Made by a program: the position numbers and the translations under genes
Part shown: one piece after another, positions 44,279-54,041 of the stretch
How the letters are laid out: each line of letters begins with the position of its first letter
How positions within the stretch are numbered: position 1 is the stretch's first letter
The notes under the pieces: model-generated
What the model was told of the DNA's origin: nothing
The model's database searches: none
Seen by the model: the letters and a program-made list of their open reading frames with translations, nothing else
Assembly (NCBI RefSeq): GCF_018388465.1
Contig: NZ_CP074404.1
Coordinates: 1,054,001 to 1,118,000, forward strand
Reading direction: 5' to 3'
DNA from: Cellulomonas fengjieae
GTDB lineage: Bacteria; Actinomycetota; Actinomycetes; Actinomycetales; Cellulomonadaceae
DNA length: 64,000 bases

Positions 44279-44926
44279 GTGGACGAGGCGCGGCAGGGCG
44301 AGACGCGACTTGCCGTGCGTCCGATGCGGACCGTCAGGCCCGCGGATCTCGACGACCTCTTCGTCAATCCACGGGCGGTCCTGCGGGACCGCGCCGCCAA
44401 GGGTGAGCTCCACAGGGTCGCGTACGGCACGTACATCGCCGTGCCGGACGACGCGCACGACCAGGCGCGATGGAGGCCCGGTCTCGAGGCGGCCGCGGCG
44501 GCCGTGGCCACGGCGATCTTCGGTGATCGGGCAACGGCGCTGATGGGTATGACCGCAGCCCGGCTGCTCGGCGCCGCGCCCCGCGCGTACGGCCACGCCA
44601 CGGTCGCCGCCCCGCGACGGCATCGCGACGTGCCGTTGACCGACCGTCGCGATGCGGTGATCCACTTCGTCCCGCGCGACCTCGATGCCCTCGACGTCCG
44701 GCCCATCGCGACGGAGCTCGGAGTCACCCTGGTCACCACCCCCGAGCAGACGCTCGTCGACCTCGCCCGCGACCGGACGATCAACGACGCCGACCGGCAC
44801 GCCACGATGCTGGCGCTGGGGCGGACCGCCGACTGGGACGCGGTCGAGGAGCTGACCGCCGCCCAGCGGGGGCGAACCGTGACGGGACCGGTGCTGGCCC
44901 GAGTCAGGCGAGAGGTCGAGCGATGA
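44279..44926 (+). CDS. AbiEi-family antitoxin/transcription factor
   Basis: 215 residues from GTG 44279, chosen because GGGAGG stands 5 nt upstream; GTG 44258 is an alternative with no ribosome site. The N-terminal winged helix (PADLDDLFVNPRAVLRDRAAKGELHRVAYGTYI) is typical of AbiEi antitoxins, followed by the C-terminal AbiEi_1-like domain (ALMGMTAARLLGAAPR, HFVPRD, VTTPEQTLVDLARD). Its partner toxin AbiEii, a nucleotidyltransferase, would follow, but no such gene is here: after an ATGA overlap at 44923 only about 50 bases remain before recD. It may regulate itself alone. Confidence 0.83.
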   Translation: MDEARQGETRLAVRPMRTVRPADLDDLFVNPRAVLRDRAAKGELHRVAYGTYIAVPDDAHDQARWRPGLEAAAAAVATAIFGDRATALMGMTAARLLGAAPRAYGHATVAAPRRHRDVPLTDRRDAVIHFVPRDLDALDVRPIATELGVTLVTTPEQTLVDLARDRTINDADRHATMLALGRTADWDAVEELTAAQRGRTVTGPVLARVRREVER

Positions 44927-44973
44927 CCGAAGCGAGGAGCCGGCCGGCTCACTCGGCTGAGCCGACCACCGGG

Positions 44974-46674
44974 TCAGCGCGCCTCCCGCAGGCCGCTGGC
45001 CCGGCGCACGGGACGCTCGATCGCGGCGCGAATCGCATCCTCGGTCCCGATCACGCGGACGTGCTCGCGCGCGCGGGTGACCGCCGTGTACAGCAGCTCA
45101 CGGCTCAGCAGCGGCGACGTGGCGGGCGGGAGCAGGAGCGTCACGCGCGCGAACTGGCTGCCCTGGCCCCGGTGCACGGTCATCGCGTGGACCGGCTGGA
45201 CCGCGGGCAGCCGGTAGGGGCGGACCAGGCGCGGGTCGTCGGGCTCGCCGAACGCGACCGCGACCCCGCCGGTGCCGTCGGCGACCACCACGCCGGTGTC
45301 GCCGTTGTACAGGCCGCTCGCGCGGTCGTTCTGGGTCACCAGGAGGGGGCGGCCCAGCGGCCACTGCCCGGCACCGGTGCCGATCCACGACTCCGCGGTG
45401 GCCGCCCAGTGCGCGACGCCGAACGGGCCCTCGCGGTGGGCGAGCAGCAGGCGGTGGCTGCCCAGCGCCCGCAGCGCCGCCGGGGCGTCACCGGCCCGGG
45501 CCGCTGCGACGAGCGCGTCGGCGCCGGCCTCGACGTCCGCCCGCAGCCCGGCGACGTCCTGCGGTGAGAGGCGCTCGGCGGCAGGCTCGACCCACGACCG
45601 GTGCGCGTCGCCCGAGCGCAGCAGCGCGACCGCGGTCTCGGCGTCGCCCAACCGGATCGCCTCGGCGAGGGCGCCGAGCGCCGGGCCGTAGCGGTGCGCC
45701 TGGGTGAGCCGGACGACCCCTCGGGGCAGGGCGGCCACGAGGTCGCCGAGCACGGCACCGGCCTCGACGCTCGCCAGCTGGTCGGGGTCGCCGACGAGCA
45801 CGAGCCGCGCGGTCGGTCGCAGCGCCTCGACCAGGCGCGCCATCAGCGGCAACGACACCATCGAGGACTCGTCGACCACGACGACGTCGTGCGGGAGGCG
45901 GCGCAGCCGGTCGTGCCGGAACCGGGTCGTCGTGCCGGGGCGCCAGCCGAGCAGGCGGTGCAGGGTCGTGGCCCGCAGCGAGCCGACGGCGTCGACGTCG
46001 GCCGGACCGAGCAGCGCGACCTCCGCGTTGACCGACTCCTGCAGGCGTGCGGCGGCCTTCCCGGTCGGGGCAGCCAGTGCGACCCGCAACCCGGGACCGG
46101 CCGCGGCCTGCAGGGCGGCGACGAGGCGCGCGACGGTCGTCGTCTTGCCCGTGCCGGGGCCGCCGGTGAGGACCATGAGGTGCGAGGTCGCGGCGGTCCG
46201 CAGCGCCTCGCGCTGGGCGGCGTCGGTGGCCGACGGGTAGAGGCGGTCGACCGCCGAGGTCAGCGCGACCGGGTCGGCCGCCGCGGTGCGGGCGAGGCGG
46301 TCGTGCATCGCCTCGCGGACCGTCTGCTCGTCGCGCCAGTAGCGGTCGAGGTACAGCCGACCGTCGACCCATCGCAGCGGTCGGTCCGCGGGTCCGTCGG
46401 GTCCGTCGGCGACCAGCGGGCTGCGCCGGATCGCGTCGTGCCAGCCGTCGGGCTGCGGGACGGAGGTCTCGTCGAGCACCACGCAGACCGACCCCGCACG
46501 CAGCGCCTGCACGGCGAGCGCGGCGGCGAGCAGCACCCGCTCGTCGTCGTCGCCGCCGATCGCGCCGAGCCGGCGGGCGACGTGCACGTCGGCGGCCGTG
46601 AGGTCGGCGTCGGCGAGCAGGCCGGTCACGCGCCACGGGACGCTCGCGGCGTACGGGTCGTCGGCGACGGTCAT
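44974..46674 (-). CDS. recD: Exodeoxyribonuclease V alpha subunit (RecD)
   Basis: 5'-3' helicase subunit of RecBCD, which processes double-strand DNA ends. 566 residues. N-terminal RecD domain, Walker A GGPGTGKT (171-178), VVVDESSMV (Walker B), GDPDQLASVEAG, and the late motifs MTVHRGQGSQF and LLYTAVTRAREHV. ATG 46674 overlaps the recB stop by ATGA. The larger open frame continuing upstream is within recB and not used. Last gene of recC-recB-recD. Confidence 0.95.
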   Translation of the reverse strand: MTVADDPYAASVPWRVTGLLADADLTAADVHVARRLGAIGGDDDERVLLAAALAVQALRAGSVCVVLDETSVPQPDGWHDAIRRSPLVADGPDGPADRPLRWVDGRLYLDRYWRDEQTVREAMHDRLARTAAADPVALTSAVDRLYPSATDAAQREALRTAATSHLMVLTGGPGTGKTTTVARLVAALQAAAGPGLRVALAAPTGKAAARLQESVNAEVALLGPADVDAVGSLRATTLHRLLGWRPGTTTRFRHDRLRRLPHDVVVVDESSMVSLPLMARLVEALRPTARLVLVGDPDQLASVEAGAVLGDLVAALPRGVVRLTQAHRYGPALGALAEAIRLGDAETAVALLRSGDAHRSWVEPAAERLSPQDVAGLRADVEAGADALVAAARAGDAPAALRALGSHRLLLAHREGPFGVAHWAATAESWIGTGAGQWPLGRPLLVTQNDRASGLYNGDTGVVVADGTGGVAVAFGEPDDPRLVRPYRLPAVQPVHAMTVHRGQGSQFARVTLLLPPATSPLLSRELLYTAVTRAREHVRVIGTEDAIRAAIERPVRRASGLREAR

Positions 46675-49600
46675 GAGCCGGCCAGCAGGTCGGAGAGCGC
46701 GACGACGAGGGCCGCCGGCGGTCGCCAGGAGACGACGCCGAACGGGACGCCGTCGTGCACCGGCGTCGTCGGACCGGCCATGCCGCGCAGGAACAGGTAC
46801 AGGCCACCGCCCAGGTGCGCGGCCGGGTCGTACGCCGGCAGCCGCCAGCGCAGGTAGCGGTGCAGCGCCGCCGAGTAGAGCAGGAGCTGCAGCGGGTAGT
46901 GCGCGTCCATCATCGCGGCGCGCGTGGCCTCGGGGCGGTAGTGCCACAGCGAGAGCGGCTCGTCGAAGGCGCCGAGGCGGTTCGTCTTGTAGTCCACGAC
47001 GAGGTAGCGGTGCCCGCCCGGGACGTCGGCGGGCACGCGCAGGACCGCGTCGATCGACCCGGTCAGGTAGCCCCGCAGGCGGTCGGCGGCCAGCGCCGGG
47101 TCGTCGAGGTGGTCGGCGTAGGGCGCGAACGGGTCGTCCGCGCGCAGGTGGGTGCGCAGCAGGCGCGCGACGTCGCGGACGGTCCGGGCGTCGCGGGGGC
47201 CCAGGTCGCCACCGGCCAGCGGCAGCTCGAACTCGAGCTCGGCGAGGCGGTCGCGCGGTGCGATCTCGGCCAGGGACAGGCCACCGGCCAGCGGGCCGAG
47301 CGGCGTGCGCAGCGACGGCAGCAGCGCGTCGGCGGTCGTGGCCGCGTCCGTCGCGAGGAGCACGCCCGACCCGGCCTCGGCGCAGCGGGCGGCGAGCTCG
47401 GCGGCGAGGTCCGGGGCGCTCGTGTCGACCAGCTCCAGGACGCGGTGGGCGAACGTCCCGAACGCGGTGCCGGACGGCAGGTCGGCCATGGGGGAGGGGT
47501 CGTGGGCCGGGGCGGTCGCGTCGACGGCCGCCGGGACCACGTCCGGCTCGTCCTGGATCCCGGGGGACTCGGGCTCGGAGCCGACGCGCCGGCGCTCGAC
47601 CGTGGCGTCGTGCGCCGCCGCGGTCAGCGCCGAGTACGAGGTCCGGCGCCAGGCGACGTCGGGCCTCCGGCCGAGCCGGGCCGCGCTCAGTTCCGCGGCC
47701 GGGGTGGTCGGCGGCGCCCACGGCGCGGCGGGGGACACCGCGGTCACGACCTCGAGCTCGAGCGCGCCGCCGACGGTGAGCGTCCGCAGCGCGTCCGACG
47801 TCCTGGCGTCGGTGGTCGTCCTGACCAGCTCGGCCGGGTTGCCCTCGGCGTCGCGCGGCCCGAGCAGGAGCCGGGTGAGCGAGGCCCGCACCGAGTTCTT
47901 CGACGGCGCCCACCACAGGACCACCTGGCTCGTCGCGCGGGTCAGGGCGACGTACGCGAGGCGCAGTCCCTCACCGTCGTCGGCGGCCGCCCCCGCCGCG
48001 CGCGCCTCGTCGTACCCCGGGCTGCCCTTGCCGCCGACGTGCAGCAGGCGCGTGTCGTCGCGGTCGTAGCCGATGGTGGTCGGCACGTCCCAGGTGAACC
48101 TGTCCCAGAGGAACGGGACGAGCACCACCGGGAACTGCAGGCCCTTGCTCGCGTGCACGGTGATCACCTGCACGGCGGCGGTGTCGGTCTCGAGGCGTCG
48201 GCTGCGTTCCTCGGTGTAGTCCTGGCCGGCCTCCTCGACGCGGGCGCGCAGCCACTCCAGGAGCGCGGCGGCGCCGAGCCCGTCCTCGGTGGCGGCCGCG
48301 TGCAGCGCCTCACCGACGTGCCGGACGTCGGTCAGGCGGCGCTCACCGTCGGGCAGCCGGACCAGCCGCTCGCGCAGGCCGGCGGCGGCGGTCGCCTCCA
48401 GCAGCGAGGCGACGCCGTGGTCGTCGAGCACCCGCGACCAGGTGCGCAGCAGGTCGGCGAGCTCGTCGCGGCGCTCGTCGGACGCCCCCGCGAGCTCGGC
48501 CGCGGTCCAGCCGACGAACGGCGTGAGCGCGGCGGCCGCCACGAACCCGCCGACGCCCGGGCGGGCGAGCGCCGAGAGCAGGACGAGCCAGTCCCGGGCC
48601 GACGGCGTCGCGAACACGCTCGACAGCATCGAGATGACCGCGGGGACGCCCGCCGACGTCAGCGCGCGCTGCACCGCGACCGCGTCGCGGTTCACGCGGG
48701 TGAGCACGGCGATGTCGCCGGGCGCGACCGGCCGCCACCCGTCGCCGTCGGCGATCTGCTCCTCGCCCAGCGTCCGCAGCACCTGCGCCGCGACGTCCGC
48801 GTAGACGAGCTCGCGGACCTTGCCGACGGGCGGTGCGGTCGCGTCGTCCGGTGCGCCGACCGCCGCGCGGGTCACCTGGCGGAGGCGGACCGCCGGACCG
48901 CCGCGCAGGCGCCGACCCGTGCGCGCGGGCTCGATCGGGTGGACGACGATCCGGGGATCGCCCAGCGCGGTGCCGGACAGGATCGGCGCCAGGCCGTCGA
49001 GCACCGCGGGGTCCGCCCGCCAGTTGCGGTGCAGGGTCTGCGTCGACGCGACCGCCCGGGCGCGCAGGTAGGTGGCGACGTCGGCGCCCCGGAACCGGTA
49101 GATGGCCTGCTTCGGGTCACCGATGAGCACGAGCGTGCGATGCCCGTGGAACGCGGTCCGCAGGATGTCCCACTGGATGGGGTCGGTGTCCTGGAACTCG
49201 TCGACCATGACGATGCGGTACCGGGCACGGACGCGCTCGGCGGCGGCGTCGCCGGTCTGCCGGTCCACGAGCGCGTCCCGCAGCAGCACCAGCAGGTCGT
49301 CGTAGTCGAGCACCCGCAGCGCGCGCTTGCGGCGCTCGAGCTCGCGACGCGCCGCGGTGGCCAGGCCGTAGGAGTCGCGTGCCCGCGCGGAGTCGGCGTC
49401 GGCCGGCTCGAGCGTCGCGGCGGCGTCGCTGATCGCCTCGTGCGCGATCGCGCGGGCGTCCCGCACGGAGAGCGTCGGGTCCGGCGCCGACGCGTACTTG
49501 CGCAGGTACAGGTCGTCGACCACCTCGGCCTCGAGCGAGGCGATGTCGGGGACCAGCCGGGCGTCCGGCTCGACGTCGCCGAGCGTGCCCAGCGAGGTGA

Positions 49601-49976
49601 GCATCTGCTGGCACAACCCGTGCGTGGTGGTGATGGTGGCGGCGTCGAACTCGGCCAGCGCGACCGTGAGGCGCTGTGCGCGGGCGGCGCGGTCGCGGCC
49701 GGCCAGCAGCGCGACGACCGGGTCGGTGGACGTGACGGTGGGGTCACGCAGCGCGCGCTCGACGACGACGAAGCGCTCGCGGACGCGCTCGCGCAGCTCG
49801 GAGGTGGCCAGGCGGCCGAAGGTCACCAGCATGAGCTCGGGCAGTCGGACGATGCCCTCGGCGACGTACCGGACGGCCAGCGACGCGATCGTCGTCGTCT
49901 TGCCGGTGCCCGCGCTCGCCTCGAGCACGACCGTGCCCTGCGGCAGCGGTCCGCAGACGTCGAAGGGCGCGGTCAT
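46671..49976 (-). CDS. recB: Exodeoxyribonuclease V beta subunit (RecB)
   Basis: 3'-5' helicase and nuclease subunit of RecBCD. 1101 residues. UvrD-like helicase: Walker A EASAGTGKTTT (19-29), VMVDEFQDTDP, GDPKQAIYRFRGAD, TVHASKGLQFPVV, LAYVALTRATSQV. The C-terminal PD-(D/E)xK nuclease is present (VLRVPADV, then VVDYKTNRLG near residue 1000). Start ATG 49976 overlaps the recC stop. A little shorter than the E. coli protein, as usual in Actinomycetota. Confidence 0.95.
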   Translation of the reverse strand: MTAPFDVCGPLPQGTVVLEASAGTGKTTTIASLAVRYVAEGIVRLPELMLVTFGRLATSELRERVRERFVVVERALRDPTVTSTDPVVALLAGRDRAARAQRLTVALAEFDAATITTTHGLCQQMLTSLGTLGDVEPDARLVPDIASLEAEVVDDLYLRKYASAPDPTLSVRDARAIAHEAISDAAATLEPADADSARARDSYGLATAARRELERRKRALRVLDYDDLLVLLRDALVDRQTGDAAAERVRARYRIVMVDEFQDTDPIQWDILRTAFHGHRTLVLIGDPKQAIYRFRGADVATYLRARAVASTQTLHRNWRADPAVLDGLAPILSGTALGDPRIVVHPIEPARTGRRLRGGPAVRLRQVTRAAVGAPDDATAPPVGKVRELVYADVAAQVLRTLGEEQIADGDGWRPVAPGDIAVLTRVNRDAVAVQRALTSAGVPAVISMLSSVFATPSARDWLVLLSALARPGVGGFVAAAALTPFVGWTAAELAGASDERRDELADLLRTWSRVLDDHGVASLLEATAAAGLRERLVRLPDGERRLTDVRHVGEALHAAATEDGLGAAALLEWLRARVEEAGQDYTEERSRRLETDTAAVQVITVHASKGLQFPVVLVPFLWDRFTWDVPTTIGYDRDDTRLLHVGGKGSPGYDEARAAGAAADDGEGLRLAYVALTRATSQVVLWWAPSKNSVRASLTRLLLGPRDAEGNPAELVRTTTDARTSDALRTLTVGGALELEVVTAVSPAAPWAPPTTPAAELSAARLGRRPDVAWRRTSYSALTAAAHDATVERRRVGSEPESPGIQDEPDVVPAAVDATAPAHDPSPMADLPSGTAFGTFAHRVLELVDTSAPDLAAELAARCAEAGSGVLLATDAATTADALLPSLRTPLGPLAGGLSLAEIAPRDRLAELEFELPLAGGDLGPRDARTVRDVARLLRTHLRADDPFAPYADHLDDPALAADRLRGYLTGSIDAVLRVPADVPGGHRYLVVDYKTNRLGAFDEPLSLWHYRPEATRAAMMDAHYPLQLLLYSAALHRYLRWRLPAYDPAAHLGGGLYLFLRGMAGPTTPVHDGVPFGVVSWRPPAALVVALSDLLAGS

Positions 49977-52900
49977 CCGACCTCCTCGTGCGCGAGGAGG
50001 TCGGCCCAGAGCGCCATCGACAGCGCACCGAACCGGGTGGACTCGCTGCCTGCGACCTTCTCCACGAGCAGGCGGTCGAAGGTCACCGGGTCGCCGAACG
50101 CGAGCAGGTGGTAGGCGTCGACGGACTCGAACCCGCCGCGACCGTTCGCGGCGTCGTCCGCGGTCCCCAGCTCCTTGCGGGCGCTGGCCAGTGCGTCAGG
50201 TTCGTCGCCACCGCCGGTGCGGGGATGGGCGTACGCGAGGCTGGTGGCCAGCGGCAGGGGGAGCGGGCCGCGCATGGCGTCGTCGTGGAGCGCGACGAGC
50301 CGGTGCAGGACCTCCACGGCGTTGGCAGGAGCCGTGAGCCGGGCGGTGCGTGCCGGGCTGACCTGTCCCCGGCCGACGGTCACGGCGGTGAAGGGGCGGT
50401 CCGGGACCGCGGCCGCGAGCGCGAGCAGCTGGACCCACGCACGCAGGCGGTGCTTGGCGCCCAGCCGGGAGAACACCGTGCGGACCAGGACGTCGCCGCG
50501 CACGCCGTTGACGGTGCCCGTGAGCACGCGCGCGTCGCCCAGCGGGATCGTGACGTCGATGCTCTCCGCCGGCTCGACCAGGTACCTGGCCGACGCCGCG
50601 AGGAGCGGTTCGACCTGGTGCCGGATCTGCTGGAGCGCCGCTCCGCCCAGGGTGGCCGGGGGCATGTGGCCCCGGCGGCGCTCGGCCGCGGCGGCGGCGT
50701 CGAGCGGCACACCGTCGAGCACGGCCTGCAGCAGACGGTCGCCGATGGCCCAGCGCTCCAGCCCGTCCAGCTCGAGGGGCAGCCGGTCGTCGAGCTGTGG
50801 CTCGTCGCCCGGCAGCGTGGCGCCCAGCCTGCGCCGGACGAACGCGCGGACTGGGTGCTCCAGGGTGGACGCCAGGTCCTCGAGGTCGAGCGCGTCGGTG
50901 TCGGGCGGGGGGATCGCCGCCGGGGCCGCGGGCGGGCGCCCCGCCCGCCTCGTGCGCGCCGCGGCGAGGTCGAGCACGTCGAAGCTGAACGGTCCGCTGC
51001 GCCCGAGCACACCCGGGACGAAGTTGCGCTCGTCGACCGTCTGGAGCGGGTGGTGGACCACCTGGCCGCGCGCGGACGAGCCGGGGAAGGTCACGGCGGT
51101 GTCGAGGGCGTCGAGCAGCTCGCCGACCGGCACGGCCGGTGGCCGGGCGGCACCCGTGCGCTCGTCGGCACCCGAGTAGACGACCACGAGGTGCTGCTGA
51201 GCGCTGGTCACCGCATCGAGGAAGAGCTGGCGGTCCTCCTGGCGGGCGTCCCGCTCACCGATCAGCGGATCGCGCGCCAGGACGTCGTCACCGTCGCGAC
51301 CTGACCCGCGGGGGAAGGCGCCGTCGTCCATCCCGAGCAGCGCGACCACCCGGTGCGGTACCGCGCGCATGGGCGCCAGCGAGCACACCGTCAGCGCGCC
51401 GGTGCGGAAGCCGGAGCGCGTCGGGCGTCCGGCCAGGTGCGGTTCCAGCAGCGCGACGACGTCCGCGAGCCGCAGTGTCGCGTCGGCTCCCGTCTGCGCG
51501 TGCGCCAGGGCGCGGGCAGCCTCGGTCTGCTGCCAGCGGTCCGCGGGCGACACGTCGGTGAGCAGGAGCACGGCCCGGTCGAGCGCCTCGAACCACGCCG
51601 CCGCGGGCCGCGCGCCGGCCAGCTCGTGCAGCGTGCCCGTGAGCCGGTCGACGAACTCCGCCAGCCGACCGACCAGGTCCACGTCGGTCGAGCCGACGTC
51701 GTCGACGGGCAGGACCGTGCCGACGAAGCGCTGGTCCTCCTCGGCCATCGCGACACCGAGCAGCAACCGGTCGAGCGCCGTCGCCCAGGTGCCCTGCGGC
51801 ACCGACCCCAGCTGGTAGCGCGCGCGCCGCGAGCCGTCCTCGCCCCAGCGCACCCCCGACTCGAGCGCCCAGGCGCGGATGCGGTCGAGCTCCTCGTCGT
51901 CGAACCCGAACCGCCGGCGGACCGGCGCCTGGCCGGCCAGGTCGACCACCGCCGATGCCCCGACGCGCGAGTCCGCGAGCTCCAGCAGGGACGCGACGAC
52001 GGCGAGCACCGGGTTGGCGCTGCGGGGTGCGCGGTCGGCGATCCGGACGCGCAACGTGCGCCCGGGGTGCTCCTCGGTGTGGTCGGTGGTCGCCGCCGGA
52101 CCGAACGCGGCCTCGACCAGCGGCGCGAACGTCTCGACGTCCGGGCACATGACGATGATGTCGCGCGGTTCGAGGGTGTCGTCGTCGGCGAGCAGGCCCA
52201 CGACGACCTCACGGAGCACCTCGACCTGACGGGAGCGGCCGTGGCAGGCGTGGATCTGGACGGACCGGTCGTGGGTCGTCGCGACGTGCGTCGGCCCGTC
52301 GGTGCGGTCCGCCGCGATCCGGTCCTGCAGAGCACCGAGGGCGGTGTCCGGGTGAGCGGTCGGGGCGAGGACCGTGACGGCGGGGTCGAGCCGCAGGATC
52401 CGGGTGGCCAGCTCGGTCGCGTCGGCCGCCATCGAGGCGAGCAGGGGGTGCCGCGCCGGGTTCGGCGCCTCCGCCCGGCGGGTCGAGCCCCTCGGCGCGA
52501 TGCGGTGCCAGAGGGCGAGCGACGGCTGCGGCAGCCAGAGGTGGATCTCGCGGTGCTCGGCGAGGGCGTCCAGCACGCGCAGGTGACCGTCGGGGAGGGC
52601 GGTCGCGCCGAAGACGGAGAGGCGCGGGGGCAGGTCGACGGCGCCCGGGTCGGCCCGCAGGCGCGCGACGGCCTCGTCCAGTCGCTCCGCCGGCGCGGGC
52701 CCGCCCTCGGCGTCGCGGACCTCCCGCCACAGGTGCGGCTGCCAGCGCAGGTCGTCCGGAAGGGGCGTCCCGAGGCCGTCCTCGTCGAGGCCCCGGGCCC
52801 ACGCCCGGAGCATCGCGGGCCGCTGGACGTCGTACGCGCGGAACAGCCGGGCCACGCGCTGAGCCAGCCGGAACCGGCGGGCGCGGCGGACGTCGTCGGT

Positions 52901-53311
52901 GTCGTCGTCGCCGAGGTAGCGGCTGACCGTGCGGAGCCAGGGTGCGCCGAGATGGGCGTCGAGGGCGGCGAGGACGTTCCAGGGGAGGTGGTCGGCGTCC
53001 CACGGGTCGTCGTCGGCGGACCGTGCCAGCGCGTCGCTCACCAGCCGGCGCGGGGGCGGGAAGAGGACGTTCGCGCAGATGCCGTCGCCGCCCTCGCTCC
53101 CGAGGCGGTGCGACAGGCGCTGCGCGACCCAGCGTTCGACGCCTCGCGTGGGGACGGCGACGACGTCGGGGGTGAACGGGTCGGCGGGTGCGACCGCGAG
53201 GAGGTCGGCCAGCGCCGCGACCAGGACGTCCGTGCGCTCGGCGACGTGGACGCGCAGACCCGAGGGGGTCGTCGTCGACGGGGCCGGGGTCACCTCGGGC
53301 ACTCTAGCCAC
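49973..53311 (-). CDS. recC: Exodeoxyribonuclease V gamma subunit (RecC)
   Basis: Scaffold and Chi-scanning subunit of RecBCD. About 1110 residues. N-terminal RecC helicase-like part (LRVHVAERTDVLVAALADLL, DVVAVPTRGVERWVAQRLSHRLG, WDADHLPWNVLAAL) with no functional Walker A, then PRDIIVMCPDVETFAPL, GFDDEELDRIRAWALESGVRWG and PHRVVALLGMDDGAFPR, and a C-terminal inactive nuclease-like domain. The frame is open much further upstream; GTG 53311 or 53302 is a likely start, since beyond it the sequence is low-complexity and overlaps the divergent lipoprotein promoter. No strong ribosome binding site seen, so the exact start is uncertain. Confidence 0.9.
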   Translation of the reverse strand: MARVPEVTPAPSTTTPSGLRVHVAERTDVLVAALADLLAVAPADPFTPDVVAVPTRGVERWVAQRLSHRLGSEGGDGICANVLFPPPRRLVSDALARSADDDPWDADHLPWNVLAALDAHLGAPWLRTVSRYLGDDDTDDVRRARRFRLAQRVARLFRAYDVQRPAMLRAWARGLDEDGLGTPLPDDLRWQPHLWREVRDAEGGPAPAERLDEAVARLRADPGAVDLPPRLSVFGATALPDGHLRVLDALAEHREIHLWLPQPSLALWHRIAPRGSTRRAEAPNPARHPLLASMAADATELATRILRLDPAVTVLAPTAHPDTALGALQDRIAADRTDGPTHVATTHDRSVQIHACHGRSRQVEVLREVVVGLLADDDTLEPRDIIVMCPDVETFAPLVEAAFGPAATTDHTEEHPGRTLRVRIADRAPRSANPVLAVVASLLELADSRVGASAVVDLAGQAPVRRRFGFDDEELDRIRAWALESGVRWGEDGSRRARYQLGSVPQGTWATALDRLLLGVAMAEEDQRFVGTVLPVDDVGSTDVDLVGRLAEFVDRLTGTLHELAGARPAAAWFEALDRAVLLLTDVSPADRWQQTEAARALAHAQTGADATLRLADVVALLEPHLAGRPTRSGFRTGALTVCSLAPMRAVPHRVVALLGMDDGAFPRGSGRDGDDVLARDPLIGERDARQEDRQLFLDAVTSAQQHLVVVYSGADERTGAARPPAVPVGELLDALDTAVTFPGSSARGQVVHHPLQTVDERNFVPGVLGRSGPFSFDVLDLAAARTRRAGRPPAAPAAIPPPDTDALDLEDLASTLEHPVRAFVRRRLGATLPGDEPQLDDRLPLELDGLERWAIGDRLLQAVLDGVPLDAAAAAERRRGHMPPATLGGAALQQIRHQVEPLLAASARYLVEPAESIDVTIPLGDARVLTGTVNGVRGDVLVRTVFSRLGAKHRLRAWVQLLALAAAVPDRPFTAVTVGRGQVSPARTARLTAPANAVEVLHRLVALHDDAMRGPLPLPLATSLAYAHPRTGGGDEPDALASARKELGTADDAANGRGGFESVDAYHLLAFGDPVTFDRLLVEKVAGSESTRFGALSMALWADLLAHEEVG

Positions 53312-53411
53312 GGATGGGCGCTCGTCGCCGGTTGGCGCCGGTGTCGGCCCCGTTGTCCACAGCCGCGGCAAACCGGCCCTGGCCGCGTCCGGTTTCGGTA
53401 GGTTTCCGGCC

Positions 53412-54041
53412 ATGCACCCAGGCGACCGGACCCTCCGCAGGCGCTTGATCACGCGGGTCGCGGTTGGTGCGGTGGCCTCGGCGTTGTGCCTGGGCGCCTG
53501 CACGGGATCGGCTCCGGAACCGCCGCCCGGTACTGCTTCCGAGTCGAGCGCGCCGACGACAACTCCAAGCCCGACGCCCTCGCCGACGCCGGACCTGACG
53601 GTGCCGCCGGTGCCGCCCGAGGCGATGAGCACGCCGAGCGGGGACGGGGCGGCTGCGGCGGCGACGTACTTCACGCAGCTGTACGCCTACGCGTACGCGA
53701 CCGCGGACCTGACGGCGTGGAAGGCGATGTCGGAGCCGGACTGCCAGTTCTGCAACAGCGTCACCGAGGACATCAACTCCATGATCTTGGAGAGGGGATC
53801 AGAGACGAGCGCACCGATCGTGGTCACGAGTGCGGTCGGCACGCCCATCGAACCGGGCGCCTTCTATTCGGCCACTGTTCATATGCACCAAGGTGCCTCG
53901 ACGCGGTACGACAGAGATGGCAACGTCGTCACGACCGGCGTCGCGCGGAGCTACGAGTTGCTCTTTGCTCTGGCTTGGCGGGACGGATGGTTCGTCCGCC
54001 AGATCGACACGACGACGCTCGACGAGACTGCTGCCCCGTGA
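53412..54041 (+). CDS. DUF6318-type lipoprotein
   Basis: 209 residues. Signal peptide with lipobox LGAC and acylated C30, followed by a Pro/Thr/Ser linker (about 35-70) that would span the cell wall, then the DUF6318-like domain (AAATYFTQLYAYAYATADLTAWKAMSEPDCQFC). The two cysteines C-x2-C there may form a disulphide. It overlaps the next gene by GTGA. Surface exposed; function unknown. Such pairs with a PKD-like protein recur in Cellulomonas-type genomes (recollection, not checked). Confidence 0.8.
   Translation: MHPGDRTLRRRLITRVAVGAVASALCLGACTGSAPEPPPGTASESSAPTTTPSPTPSPTPDLTVPPVPPEAMSTPSGDGAAAAATYFTQLYAYAYATADLTAWKAMSEPDCQFCNSVTEDINSMILERGSETSAPIVVTSAVGTPIEPGAFYSATVHMHQGASTRYDRDGNVVTTGVARSYELLFALAWRDGWFVRQIDTTTLDETAAP

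Noticed and set aside
44974..47916. 980-residue form of RecD
   Set aside because: The first 410 residues are a shadow of recB; RecD begins at ATG 46674 with a conserved N-terminus.
46755..50114. 1119-residue plus-strand frame over recB
   Set aside because: Very long but only because of GC bias; recB on the minus strand has all helicase and nuclease motifs.
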